A stretch of DNA of 64,000 nt from Cystobacter fuscus (GCF_002305875.1 NZ_CP022098.1:9982001-10046000); one strand, 5' to 3'. Positions 1-8,583 are shown, counted from the first letter of the stretch. Notes: generated from the sequence alone by a model not told the origin. Numbers and translations: made by a program.

Positions 1-807
1 GGCGAACACCGGAAAGTCGCGCACCGCGCCCGCCGCGAAGCTGTAGCGCAGGCGGCCATCCTTCTGGGGCACCTCGCCCATCGCCACGCCCGTGACGTGC
101 ACCTTCCAGGCACTGGGAACGATGACGTTGGCGAGCACGTGGGCGGGCTCGTACAGCGCCAGGTCGCCCACGCCGGTGGGACCGCCCCAGGGCGTGCCGC
201 TCGCGTCGAGCGGAGGCACCCGGGGCACCACGCCCACCAGGCTCACGAAGTCCTCCGTCGCGGAGAAGGCCCCATAGTCACCGGCCTCGTTGTTCCCTCC
301 GCCCGAGGCCCCGAGCGCCCCCAACAGCGACGCCGTGCCCGGCTGCGCGCGAGGCACCCGCCCCTCCAGATCCAGTTCCACCACCACCGCGCTCCCCGGG
401 GCGAGCGGCTCGGCCAGCGGCAGCAGGTAGAGGCCGTCCTCGGGGCGCCGCGGCTTCACGGGCTTGCCGTTCACCGTCACCTCGGAGAGGGACATCCGGG
501 GCGCGAAGGCGTTGGGGGTGAGGCGCAGGGGGATGGCGTCGAGCGGACGGCCGCGCACGCTCCACTCCACCCGGAGGTGGCCCTTCACCGCGCGCGCGTC
601 CGGGTCCACCTCGAGCTGCACCTGGTAGCGGGGAAGCTCCTCCAGGGGCCCGAGCGCACGCGCCGCGCGTGCCCGCTCCTCGGTCTTGAGGTGCTGCAGC
701 GAGAACTGCACCTCGGGCGGGACGAAGTCGCCGGCGGCGGCGATCCCAGGAGCGAACAACAGGGCGAGCAGCGGCCAGTGACGCGGATGGGCGGGCATGG
801 GGGACAT
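1..807 (-). CDS. M1-type (gluzincin) peptidase, N-terminal part only
   Basis: The gene runs off the left edge, and only its first 269 codons are present. Reading leftward from the ATG at 805-807 (a second in-frame ATG at 796-798 is possible) gives a signal peptide of about 25 residues ending near LFAPGIAAAG. A beta-rich region follows, resembling the N-terminal domain of M1 aminopeptidases (segments such as YQVQLEVDPDARAVKGHLRV and SAWKVHVTGVAMGE). The catalytic HEXXH region would lie beyond the edge, so activity cannot be judged. The export signal suggests a periplasmic or secreted peptidase. It is divergent from the rhomboid gene, with 65 bp between them. Family assignment rests on recognising the fold-like pattern, so confidence is moderate. 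Confidence 0.6.
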   Translation of the reverse strand, partial: MSPMPAHPRHWPLLALLFAPGIAAAGDFVPPEVQFSLQHLKTEERARAARALGPLEELPRYQVQLEVDPDARAVKGHLRVEWSVRGRPLDAIPLRLTPNAFAPRMSLSEVTVNGKPVKPRRPEDGLYLLPLAEPLAPGSAVVVELDLEGRVPRAQPGTASLLGALGASGGGNNEAGDYGAFSATEDFVSLVGVVPRVPPLDASGTPWGGPTGVGDLALYEPAHVLANVIVPSAWKVHVTGVAMGEVPQKDGRLRYSFAAGAVRDFPVFA

Positions 808-872
808 GGTACACCCCGGGTGCATCCACTTCCCGCGCCCACGCCCCCTTCGCCTCTCCTATTGAGCACCGG

Positions 873-1597
873 ATGACCTCTCCCACCGATCCCCACGGCG
901 CCCCACCCTCCCCCGGGCCCGAGCAACGACCCCCACCCCCCCCGTTCTTGCCGCGTGCGCGCATGCCCCGCCCCCCACCGGTGTGCGCGGCCCTCATCGG
1001 CGGCTCGGTGGCCCTGTTCGTCGTGGATGCCGTGCTGAGCCAGGGCGAGACCCTGCGCGGGGGCCTGGGGCCCGTCTTCCAGTGGCTCGCCCTCTACGGG
1101 CCCCTCGTCCAGGACGGCCAGTACTGGCGGGTGCTCGGCTGCATCCTCACCCACGGAGGCCCGCTCCACCTGGCCTTCAACATGTGGGTGGCGTACTCGC
1201 TCGGCACGCCCTTCGAGCGCGCCATCGGCAGCGGACGCTTCCTGCTGCTGTCCATCATCGCCGCGCTGGGCTCGTCCGCCTTCGCCCTGCTGTTCAACTT
1301 CAAGGTGGTCACCGTCGGGGCCTCGGGGATGATCCTCGGCTACGGAGGCGCCATGCTCGTCACCGCCACGCGCGAGTTCCGCCGCGGCATCATCTTCTGG
1401 CTGGCGCAGGTGGCGGTGCTCAGCCTGATTCCCGGCGTGAGCTGGGCGGGGCACCTCGGCGGCTTCCTCTTCGGCCTGCCCGTGGGCGTCGCCCTGCGCG
1501 CCGGGCCCGCGTCTTCGCTCGCGCCGCGCCGCTGCTGCTCGCCATCGCGGGGGTGGTGGTCTACATCACCGCGCACCCGGAGCGCTTCCGGGGCTAG
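873..1597 (+). CDS. Rhomboid family intramembrane serine protease (apparent frameshift near 1503)
   Basis: Rhomboids cleave membrane proteins within the bilayer using a Ser-His dyad. After a proline-rich cytoplasmic start come about six membrane segments. HLAFN lies at residues 99-103, the catalytic serine at S151 in GASG, and the catalytic histidine at H194 in AGHLGG. The opening frame loses sense just after H194. The frame one base earlier continues with a convincing last membrane helix (AAPLLLAIAGVVVYITAHPE) and stops at 1597. Adding one G to the GGG at 1503-1505 joins the two into about 241 residues. The uncorrected frame would run to 2183 antisense through the next gene, which is implausible. 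A homopolymer base-call error is my preferred explanation. If the frameshift is real, the product keeps its dyad but loses the last helix. Confidence 0.82.
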
Positions 1598-1615
1598 ACG
1601 CCCCGGGCGGGAGCA

Positions 1616-2560
1616 TCAGAAGCGCAGTCCCCCGGCCGAGGCCGCCCGGGGATCGTTGATGACGCCATCGCACACGCCGCCGCAGACGGAGTCCGGACTG
1701 AGCGGCTGCGAGGTCGCCACCACCGTGCCCACGGCGGCGGCGGCCACCACCGCGCCCACGCCCGCCCAGAAGTACCAGCGCTGGGTGAGGGGCTTGCTCA
1801 CGGCGACCTCCGCCGGCGGCTGGGTGAAGGGCGAAGGCTCGGCCACGGCGCTGGGCGTGAGCACCGGCGCCCGGGGCTCGTCCGTCTTCGCGAGCGCACC
1901 CGGACGCAGGTTGAAGTTGACGGTGTACTCCTTGCCGGCGCGCACCGCGATGCGCTGCGACTCGGGGCGGAAGCCCTCCTGCTCGACGACGATCTCGTGC
2001 GAGCCGGCCGACAACAAGAGGTCATCGAGCGGAGTGCGGCCCTTCTCCTCGCCATCCACCAGCACCCGGGCGCCCGCGATGTCCGCCTTCACCGACACGA
2101 AGCCCGCCGTGGCCTCGAGCGACACGGCCACCTCGGTGCGCTCTCCCTCCTTGAAGGTGAGGCGCCGCGAGAAGTCCCGGTAGCCCGGCTTGCGCACGAC
2201 CACGGTGTGCTCGCCCTCGTCCACCTCGACGGGGTTCTTGGAGACCGGCCCCAGGTCCTTGTCATCCACCAGCAGGCGCGTGCCCCGGGTGCCGCCGTTG
2301 AACTTCACGAGCAGCTCGGTCTTCTTCACCAGGGGCGCGAGCAGATCAGTCTCGTCGTCCTGCTCCGCCTCGGCCGCCTTGCCGGGCTTCTTGCCCTTGG
2401 TGGCCTTGGTGGGCTTCTTGGCCTTGGTCGTCGTCTTGCCCTTGGTGGCGGGGGCCGAGGGCGTCAACGGCGCGAGGAGATCATCGTCCCCCTGGGCGAA
2501 GGCGCGGGGCGCGATGAGACAAAAAACCAACGCGATCAAATGGACGCGGCGCGAGAGCAT
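1616..2560 (-). CDS. PEGA-domain protein with signal peptide and C-terminal membrane helix
   Basis: This 314-residue protein starts with a signal peptide (cleavage near AFA-QG). A Lys/Thr/Ala-rich low-complexity linker follows at about residues 35-75. Two PEGA-type beta domains come next, at about 83-150 and 152-220, with the typical pattern of a short GxxVxVDG-like turn, GxHxIxVxxxGF and an aromatic/basic strand (GEHTVVVRKPGYRDF and GSHEIVVEQEGFRPE). A single membrane helix lies near 262-282, and a short cysteine-containing tail ends in F. PEGA domains are surface-layer-like modules common in myxobacteria, often on the envelope side of signalling or pilus proteins. The gene is convergent with the rhomboid gene. 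Function is unknown beyond an envelope-facing structural or adaptor role. Confidence 0.72.
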   Translation of the reverse strand: MLSRRVHLIALVFCLIAPRAFAQGDDDLLAPLTPSAPATKGKTTTKAKKPTKATKGKKPGKAAEAEQDDETDLLAPLVKKTELLVKFNGGTRGTRLLVDDKDLGPVSKNPVEVDEGEHTVVVRKPGYRDFSRRLTFKEGERTEVAVSLEATAGFVSVKADIAGARVLVDGEEKGRTPLDDLLLSAGSHEIVVEQEGFRPESQRIAVRAGKEYTVNFNLRPGALAKTDEPRAPVLTPSAVAEPSPFTQPPAEVAVSKPLTQRWYFWAGVGAVVAAAAVGTVVATSQPLSPDSVCGGVCDGVINDPRAASAGGLRF

Positions 2561-2600
2561 TCGGCGGAGAGGTTAGAGAGTCGCGCGGGAGGAATCAAAC

Positions 2601-3173
2601 ATGAGTGAAGGTTGTCGCCGAATGTCACGCACACGCCTGTGGATCGCCACCGGGGGTCTCGCCACCGCCCTCACGGCCTGTCCGGCCCGAACCCCCGCCC
2701 CACCACCCGCCGTCCCCAAGAACCAGGTGCCCGCCGGGTGCGAGCGGAACCAGACGGGGGAGTACCAGCACGCGGAGAATCCGAGCTTCCGCTACCAGGG
2801 CGCGGATGATGGGAGCACGCTCACACTTTCGGTGACACGCGCCCAGCAGGAAGCACCCGCCCCGGCGGACGCGGGCACGGCGGTGAGCATCGTCCTGGAG
2901 CGCACGCCCGAGGGTTTCGTGGGGGAGACGCGGGCCACGGCCTTCACCGCGGCGGGCACCGCCTGTCCGGTGAGCTTCCCCACGCGGGCGGTGGGCTGCG
3001 ACGAGCAGGGCCTCACGCTGCGCTCGGTGAGCGCGATGGCGCTGGACGAGGACTGCCGCCCGGCGGCCCACGGGCCCGCCCCCGAGTGGAAGGAACAACG
3101 GCTGCTCAAGCGGGAGGCCCAGGTCCAGCCCGCGCCGGATGCCGGGACTCCCTCGGGGGACGCGGGGGACTGA
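2601..3173 (+). CDS. Hypothetical lipoprotein
   Basis: The 190-residue product begins with a lipoprotein signal whose lipobox reads LTAC (cysteine about residue 27). A proline-rich stretch follows, then a compact domain with four cysteines (GCERN, ACPV, GCDE, DCRP) that probably form disulfides. The tail repeats the motif PDAGTP/DAG. The start at 2601 is supported by GGAGG about nine bases upstream; an internal ATG at 2622 would shorten the n-region. I do not recognise the family. It lies divergent from the PEGA gene with only 40 bp between, so the two promoters must overlap. Export and lipidation are inferred from the signal; nothing shows function. Confidence 0.6.
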   Translation: MSEGCRRMSRTRLWIATGGLATALTACPARTPAPPPAVPKNQVPAGCERNQTGEYQHAENPSFRYQGADDGSTLTLSVTRAQQEAPAPADAGTAVSIVLERTPEGFVGETRATAFTAAGTACPVSFPTRAVGCDEQGLTLRSVSAMALDEDCRPAAHGPAPEWKEQRLLKREAQVQPAPDAGTPSGDAGD

Positions 3174-3202
3174 AGCCCGTCCCCCCCCGCCCGCGCGAGC
3201 CC

Positions 3203-4717
3203 TCAGGCCGCGCGGCGGGTCTGCTCCTCGGCGACCACGGCCGCCGGAGCCGACTCACTGAAGCGCAGGCGGCCCTGCAGCAGGCTGGACACGCCGACGT
3301 AGAGAAAGCCGAGCTGGAACAGCAGGATGAAGGGCACCGAGGTGTAGATGCGCTTCTCGAAGGCGAACCAGAGCGCGCCGGTGAAGTAGAGCGCGAAGGT
3401 GAGCTCCAGGATGGGCATCAGCGTCTTGTCGCCGCGGTAGCTCTTCTTGATGGCGGTGACCTTCTTGCCCTCGGCCCCCGTCTTCGGCGTGCGGGTGAAG
3501 CCAGACTGCTGGCCCAGCAGCGCCTCGAGCACCGCCCGGGCGTTGTTGATGGCCAGGCCGATGCCCAGGCTCATCAGGAAGGGCAGATACTTGAAGCGAT
3601 CCCAACCCTTGGCCCCACGCTCGCGCTGCGCGGCCACGTAGAAGACGCACACGCTGGCGGTGGCGCTGATGAAGAAGGGCAGATCCAGGAAGAGCGTGCC
3701 GTAGAGCCCATGCTGGAAGCGCACCACCATGGACAGCGGCATGAGCGCGCTGAGCACCACCATCAACAGGTAGGCCATGTTGTTGGTGAGGTGGAAGAAG
3801 GCCTCGCGCTTGACGGCGAAGGGCAGGTCGCTCTTGAGGATCATCGGCAGGAGCTTGCGCGCCGTCTGGATGGAGCCCTTGGCCCAGCGGTGCTGCTGGC
3901 TCTTGAAGGCGTTCATGTCCACCGGCACCTCGGCCGGGGAGATGACGTCGGGCAGGAAGATGAACTGCCAGCCCTTCACCTGCGCGCGGTAGCTCAGGTC
4001 CAGGTCCTCGGTGAGCGTGTCGTGCTGCCAGCCGCCCGCGTCCGAGATCGTCACGCGCCGCCAGATGCCGGCCGTGCCATTGAAGTTGAAGAAGCAGCCC
4101 GAGCGGTTGCGCGCGGTGTGCTCGATGATGAAGTGCCCGTCCAGGAAGATGCTCTGCGCCTGGGTGAGGATGGAGAAGTCGCGGTTGAGGTGACCCCAGC
4201 GCACCTGCACCATGCCCACCTGGCTGTCGGCGAAGAACGGCACCGTGCGGTGCAGGAAGTCCGGCCCCGGCACGAAGTCCGCGTCGAACACCGCGATGAA
4301 CTCGCCCTTGGCCGTCAACAGGCCGTTCTCCAGCGCGCCCGCCTTGAATCCCTGACGGTTGGTGCGGTGCACGTAGACGATGTCGTGCCCCTTCTGCCGC
4401 TGGCGCTCCACACACGCCCGGGCAATGGCGCACGTCTCGTCCGTGGAGTCGTCCAGGACCTGGATCTCCAACAGCTCGCGCGGGTAGTCGATGCGGCACA
4501 CCGCGTCCACCAGGCGCTCCACCACGTACATCTCATTGAAGATGGGCAGCTGGATGGTGACGCGCGGCAGCTCCGCCAGCACGCCCCGGGGGGTCGGCAG
4601 CTTGAACTTGTGACGGTAGTACAGGTACGCCATCCGGTAGCGGTGCGACCCGTACACCGCCAACACACAGAGGACGCTGAAGTACACGCCCAAGAAGAGG
4701 ATTTCGACGGTGGTCAT
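3203..4717 (-). CDS. Processive family 2 glycosyltransferase (cellulose/mannan synthase-like)
   Basis: This 504-residue membrane enzyme should polymerise a beta-linked polysaccharide from a nucleotide sugar at the inner membrane. It has an N-terminal helix (residues 5-22), a cytoplasmic GT-A domain and four to five C-terminal helices. The processive-synthase motifs are all present: DDS at 89-91, DAD at 145-147, TED at 236-238 and QQHRW at 274-278. No PilZ domain is visible, and the length is short compared with BcsA, so it resembles the CslA/CelA-like group. The neighbours encode no accessory polysaccharide exporter, so the product cannot be named. The 231 bp upstream holds a strong-looking promoter and a perfect inverted repeat (separate entries). 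Confidence 0.85.
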   Translation of the reverse strand: MTTVEILFLGVYFSVLCVLAVYGSHRYRMAYLYYRHKFKLPTPRGVLAELPRVTIQLPIFNEMYVVERLVDAVCRIDYPRELLEIQVLDDSTDETCAIARACVERQRQKGHDIVYVHRTNRQGFKAGALENGLLTAKGEFIAVFDADFVPGPDFLHRTVPFFADSQVGMVQVRWGHLNRDFSILTQAQSIFLDGHFIIEHTARNRSGCFFNFNGTAGIWRRVTISDAGGWQHDTLTEDLDLSYRAQVKGWQFIFLPDVISPAEVPVDMNAFKSQQHRWAKGSIQTARKLLPMILKSDLPFAVKREAFFHLTNNMAYLLMVVLSALMPLSMVVRFQHGLYGTLFLDLPFFISATASVCVFYVAAQRERGAKGWDRFKYLPFLMSLGIGLAINNARAVLEALLGQQSGFTRTPKTGAEGKKVTAIKKSYRGDKTLMPILELTFALYFTGALWFAFEKRIYTSVPFILLFQLGFLYVGVSSLLQGRLRFSESAPAAVVAEEQTRRAA

Positions 4718-4841
4718 CTGACCTGGCCCCTCCCGCGGGTGAAGTCGCCGCGGTCATCAACCCTGCACGGCGGAGTGAAAGACCAACCCACACCGACCGC
4801 CGCACTCGGTCGAGCGGAGGCCCCCCGCCTCGTATGTACCC

Positions 4842-4865
4842 GGAATGACAAGGGTTTGTCATTCC
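4842..4865. promoter_or_regulatory. Perfect inverted repeat in the leader of the glycosyltransferase gene
   Basis: GGAATGACA at 4842-4850 and TGTCATTCC at 4857-4865 are exact complements separated by six bases. The repeat lies about 14-37 bases downstream of the transcription start expected from the promoter at 4886-4914, so it would be in the 5' leader of the glycosyltransferase mRNA. It is also downstream of ddl, so a terminator hairpin for ddl is the main alternative. The lack of a T-run and the AT-rich arms in a GC-rich genome favour a protein-binding operator. Confidence 0.5.
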
Positions 4866-4885
4866 CAGGCCGTCACGAGCGCCGG

Positions 4886-4914
4886 ACAATAGGGATGCGT
4901 CAGGTGGCTGTCAA
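4886..4914 (-). promoter_or_regulatory. Sigma-70-type promoter for the glycosyltransferase gene
   Basis: On the minus strand TTGACA (4914-4909) and TATTGT (4891-4886) are separated by exactly 17 bases, close to the vegetative consensus. It directs transcription leftward into the glycosyltransferase gene with a leader of about 160 bases. Few sites in this GC-rich window match so well. It is a sequence match only. Confidence 0.55.
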
Positions 4915-4948
4915 ATGCTTGTCGGGGTGGGAAGGTTTTCCAGAGACA

Positions 4949-5929
4949 TCAACCCGCCACCCGCCTGACCTCCCCAGTAGGCTCCGCCGGGGACAGCGCC
5001 GGCATTCCGGCCACCTCCACCTCGTCGCGCGCGGCGAGCTCCAGGATGCGCTCCATCAGCGCGGGGAAGTCGAGCCCCCGAGCGGCGGCGATCTTCGGCA
5101 ACAGGCTCGTGGGCGTCATCCCCGGCAGGGTGTTCACCTCGAGGATGACGTCGTTCTCCTCGTCCGAGCAGATGAGATCCACCCGGCCATAACCACGGCA
5201 GCCCAGGGCCCGCCAGGCCGCGAGCGCCAGCGACTCCACGTTCTTCAGGCGCGTGGGCGACAGGCGCGCGGGGACGAAGTAGCTCGAGCCCCCCTTGTAC
5301 TTGGCATCGTAGTCGAAGCCCTCGCGCGGGGTGGCGATCTCACACGAGCCCAGCACCTCCTCGCCGAGGATGCCCACCGTCACCTCGCGGCCGAGCACCC
5401 GGCGCTCCACCAGGGCCTCGCCTCCGAAGCGGCACGCCAGCGCCACCGCGGCCGGCAGCGCCTCCGCGTCGCGCACCAGCGCGAGCCCCACCGAGGAGCC
5501 CCCACACGCGGGCTTCACCACACAGGGAAACCCCAGGTCCCCATGCAGCTCCGCGGCCCGGTGCGCTTCCGCGCGACCCACCCGGTAGCCCAGGGGCGTG
5601 GGCAGGTTGTGCAACCGGAAAAGTTGTTTGGCCATGGGCTTGTTCATGGCCAGCGCGGAGGCCAGCACTCCCGAGCCCGTATAAGGCAAACCCATCAGCT
5701 CCAGCAGTCCCTGCACCTTGCCGTCCTCACCCATGCGCCCGTGCAGGGCCAGCACCGCCACATCCAGCTCGGCCTGGCGCAGGGCCCGATCCAGCCCGGG
5801 GCCGGCGAAGACGCGGACCACCTCGTGGCCACGGGACTCGAGGGCCGCCACCATGGCCTCCCCCGTCTTCAAGGAAATCTCCCGCTCCTCGCCCCAGCCC
5901 CCCATCAGGACACCCACGCGCTTGCTCAT
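4949..5929 (-). CDS. ddl: D-alanine--D-alanine ligase
   Basis: Ddl joins two D-alanines using ATP for the peptidoglycan precursor, in the cytoplasm. The 326-residue protein has the Ddl N-terminal fold (start MSKRVGVLMGGWGEEREISL). It also has the ATP-grasp domain with VVKPACGGSSVGL (about 142-154), the Lys/Ser loop YDAKYKGGSSYFVPA (about 209-223) and the metal-binding end VILEVNTLPGMTP. The ATG at 5929 is chosen because AAGGAGGG lies just upstream; extending the frame leftward to 6043 adds residues with no family character. The gene stands alone, downstream of the hydrolase gene. Length and motifs fit a functional enzyme. Confidence 0.93.
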   Translation of the reverse strand: MSKRVGVLMGGWGEEREISLKTGEAMVAALESRGHEVVRVFAGPGLDRALRQAELDVAVLALHGRMGEDGKVQGLLELMGLPYTGSGVLASALAMNKPMAKQLFRLHNLPTPLGYRVGRAEAHRAAELHGDLGFPCVVKPACGGSSVGLALVRDAEALPAAVALACRFGGEALVERRVLGREVTVGILGEEVLGSCEIATPREGFDYDAKYKGGSSYFVPARLSPTRLKNVESLALAAWRALGCRGYGRVDLICSDEENDVILEVNTLPGMTPTSLLPKIAAARGLDFPALMERILELAARDEVEVAGMPALSPAEPTGEVRRVAG

Positions 5930-6041
5930 GACTTGGAACCCTCCTTGAACTCCGGGCCAGAGCACACAGGATGCCAGCGCGAGTCCGGCACGCCAGATTC
6001 TGGATACCGAGGGGGATTCACGAGAGGTCGCTCCCGGACCC

Positions 6042-6077
6042 ACACGGCGCGAGCGTGTCCCGCCAACCGCGCCGTGT
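6042..6077 (-). terminator. Probable terminator of the metallo-hydrolase gene
   Basis: A perfect 10-bp inverted repeat (ACACGGCGCG at 6042-6051, CGCGCCGTGT at 6068-6077) lies 30 bases past the stop of the hydrolase gene and before the ddl leader. There is no T-run. Intrinsic termination is inferred from position and stability only. Confidence 0.4.
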
Positions 6078-6106
6078 CCGCCCGGCCACGTCCGTCCCCT
6101 CGCCCT

Positions 6107-6958
6107 TCACCCGAACCAGCGTCCCGACTCGGGGGCGAAGATGCGCAGTCTGTCCCTCAACCGCTCGGGCACCTGCGCCCGGAGGACGGCGTGCACCTCG
6201 GAGGGGCTGTAGGCCTGGCTGAAGTGCATCAACACCAGGGCCTCGTTCTGGAAGCGCTCCGCCCGCGCGCGGATCTCCTCGAAGTGGAGGTGCGAGCGCT
6301 CCTGGGCATCGCCCACCGTGCGCTTGCCGTCGAGGAACGTGCACTCGAGGATGAGTACCCGGCTGTCGAACAGCTCGGGGGACGTCTCCAACACCCGCGA
6401 GAGCGTGTCGGTGGCGTAGGCCAGCTCCAGCCGTTCCATCTCGTCGAACAGGTCCGCGCCCGCCTTGCGCCCCCGGGCGATCTCCTCCGGGGGCAGGTGC
6501 TGGTGCTCGGGCTTGAGCTTCGAGACGCGGCGGAAGAACTGGTAGCCGAGCGAGGGCACCGGATGGTGCGTGCGGAAGGCGCGCACCCACAGGCCATGCC
6601 CCAGGGAATGCGTGTCCCCCGGGAGCATCGGCACGGTCTCCACGTCCAGGGAGGCGCGCAGCAGCCGGCCCTGCACCGCGAGCGTCTCGCGCAGGGGCGC
6701 TTCGATCTCCGCGGGGAGGAACACGCGCGGAGGGGTGTCCTTGCCGATGAGACCGCGGATGCCGAGCAACGAGCCCAGGGCGCTCGCGTGGTCGGAGTGA
6801 CCATGGCTCAGGAAGATGCGATCCGTGCCCGCGAAGGAGCGGATGGGCACCCCCGCGTCGAGCACCACGCCCAGCTCCGGCACCTGCAACGACGTGTACA
6901 CGCCACCGACAGAGATGCCTCGAATCGTGTAGGGGCCCGCGCTGACCTCGGTGAGCAT
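6107..6958 (-). CDS. MBL-fold metallo-hydrolase, RNase Z-like
   Basis: The 283-residue protein carries the zinc motif SHGHSDH at residues 51-57 (H52, H54, D56, H57), a later THH at the third ligand position, an aspartate in AYATDT and a C-terminal MHFSQAYS histidine. This spacing resembles tRNase Z/ElaC-like beta-lactamase-fold proteins rather than beta-lactamases. The flexible-arm sequence of true RNase Z is not evident, so substrate is uncertain: tRNA 3' processing, another phosphodiester, or something else. The start at 6958 is taken from where family similarity begins; the frame stays open much further upstream without meaningful sequence. Confidence 0.75.
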   Translation of the reverse strand: MLTEVSAGPYTIRGISVGGVYTSLQVPELGVVLDAGVPIRSFAGTDRIFLSHGHSDHASALGSLLGIRGLIGKDTPPRVFLPAEIEAPLRETLAVQGRLLRASLDVETVPMLPGDTHSLGHGLWVRAFRTHHPVPSLGYQFFRRVSKLKPEHQHLPPEEIARGRKAGADLFDEMERLELAYATDTLSRVLETSPELFDSRVLILECTFLDGKRTVGDAQERSHLHFEEIRARAERFQNEALVLMHFSQAYSPSEVHAVLRAQVPERLRDRLRIFAPESGRWFG

Positions 6959-7023
6959 TCCCGGCACGCTAGCGAACAGCTGACCGGGCCCCAACTGTCC
7001 ACGCAACAGGAGCAAGCCCGGTC

Positions 7024-8004
7024 CTACTTCAACGCACCCGCCGGAATCTCGACCGCGTACGTATCGATGTCCGTGGCGCTGCCACTGCCCCAGTTGGAGC
7101 CGAAGACCACCCGGGTGAAGTCGCGGTTGACGCTGGCGTGAGGCTCGCTCCAGTAACCGTTCGATACGGTGCGGTGGTGCGCCAGCGTGTAGATGGTCGG
7201 GTTGGCCTTCAGCTGCACGGCCATCACCTTGCGGTGCAGCCACTGCTGGGCGCCGCCGTAGTCGGCATAGGTGCTGACCACCACCCAGCCGGGCCTGGCG
7301 AACGCCTTGCCCGAGACATGCAGCGCCGTCGCGGTACCGCTCACGTACGTCGAGAACAACGCCGTGCGCACGTTCACCATGAACACGTCGCCCGCCTTGG
7401 ACTGGTAGTCGACGGACACGTCGATGTCGTCGCCGTTGGCGTCCAGCGCGAGGTCCGAGTGCTCGGACTTCGATTGCAGTTGGGTCTTCGTGCTGAAGTC
7501 CCGCGAGAACGCCACCGTGCCGAGCGCACCGTCGCTGGACACCACACAAGAGTTACCGCTCGGGGACATGCTCACATGGTCGGGACGCTCGCCGTGGGTG
7601 TCGTACGTGCCCAGGATGGTGTCGCTGTCGCGATCCCAGGTGAACACGCCCAGGCTGCCCCAGTTGGTGTCATCGACCATGAAGCACCAGTAGCGCTGGT
7701 CCGCCGAGGGAGAGCCCTCCGACTTCGTCCATGCCGCCATCGCGGTCGGCCACCGGGCCTTCAGCCGTGCGCCAAAGTCGCCCACGACGCGCGAGGCTCC
7801 CGTCGAGACGTTCAGCTCGTGGAGCTTCATGCCGACGCCATTGGTGGGCAGGTAGTAGAGCAGGTCGGGATTCGTCGGGTGCCACTGAGGCTCCGCGTCC
7901 GCGGCCGGGCCCGACAGTTGCTTCAGGCGCGGGTGAATCCTTAAGCAACTCTGAAGGCCAGGAACGAACACCTCCAACCCCCGCCGGGCCCAGGGCTCGC
8001 TCAA
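7024..8004 (-). pseudogene. 5'-truncated PD40/TolB-like beta-propeller protein
   Basis: The frame encodes repeated propeller-like blades (PQWHPTNPDLLYYL, DHVSMSPSGNSCVVSS, PHASVNRDFTRVVFGSNWGS), as in secreted PD40 proteins and oligogalacturonate-lyase-like enzymes. Usual members start with a signal peptide and one or two more blades, which are absent. The only upstream start is a TTG followed by about 30 residues that look out of frame, and the next gene ends 10 bases away. I therefore call a 5'-deleted remnant. It could still be expressed as a cytoplasmic fragment of about 300 residues. The deletion junction coincides with the insertion-like cysteine-rich gene next door. Confidence 0.55.
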
Positions 8005-8013
8005 CCCGCTCTG

Positions 8014-8583
8014 TTACGGCTGGCAGACGTAGTAGCGCTTGTTGTCGCAGAACTCCCCACTGCACTGCACGCCCATGGCGAAGTAACCACTACCAAACCC
8101 GAGGTAGCCGCCATTCTCATCGGACATCCATCCCGTCCAATAGCAGTTCCTCTGGCTGATGTTGCTCATGTAGGAACACTGGATGGAGATGTTGTCGCAG
8201 TAGTCATGGCTGCACGCGACCGCCGTGATCCAGAAACCGGGGTCGCAGTACTTGTAGTTGACGCCCTCATCCGAGAAGTAGCCGGTCCAGTACGAGCTCC
8301 CACGAACACCGGCCGTGGGCTGACAATAAAAACGAATGTTGTCGCAGTAATCCCCGCTGCATTGAGCGGCGCTGATCAGGCTGCTTCCATCACAGGAGAT
8401 CGGCGAAAACTCATCCGAGGTGTACGGGGTCCACCCGGAAGAGACCGCTTGCTCCTGGGTCGCGAGGTCCGCCACCTCTTCGCGACCCTGCGCGTCCTCC
8501 GCGGCACCCACACCACAGGCGCCGAGAACGAAGGTACTTCCCATCATCAAGACAGACATCAGAGAGCTTGATTTGATCGACAT
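8014..8583 (-). CDS. Secreted cysteine-rich protein with three internal repeats
   Basis: The 189-residue product has a signal sequence (MSIKSSSLMSVLMMGSTF, then LGAC as a likely lipobox). About 25 linker residues follow, then three repeats of about 43 residues. The shared pattern is W-T-x3-S-D-E, a Cys-containing turn, I/M-x-A/G-x2-C-S-x2-Y/F-C-D-N-x5-C. The third copy lacks the first cysteine and has a shifted last one. The start at 8583 is supported by GAGGAG nine bases upstream. Codon use is visibly less GC-biased at third positions than in neighbours, which suggests recent acquisition. I do not recognise a named family. A disulfide-stabilised extracellular domain, perhaps carbohydrate- or ion-binding, is a guess. 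Confidence 0.65.
   Translation of the reverse strand: MSIKSSSLMSVLMMGSTFVLGACGVGAAEDAQGREEVADLATQEQAVSSGWTPYTSDEFSPISCDGSSLISAAQCSGDYCDNIRFYCQPTAGVRGSSYWTGYFSDEGVNYKYCDPGFWITAVACSHDYCDNISIQCSYMSNISQRNCYWTGWMSDENGGYLGFGSGYFAMGVQCSGEFCDNKRYYVCQP

Noticed and set aside
1598-2183. Rhomboid C-terminal extension to 2183
   Set aside because: It is antisense to the PEGA gene and meaningless in sequence; the shifted frame ending at 1597 gives a proper membrane helix.
3086-7141. Very long open frame on the plus strand
   Set aside because: It runs antisense through the glycosyltransferase, ddl and hydrolase genes, is rich in Arg/His/Gln/Ala, and shows no domain; high third-position GC creates such frames.
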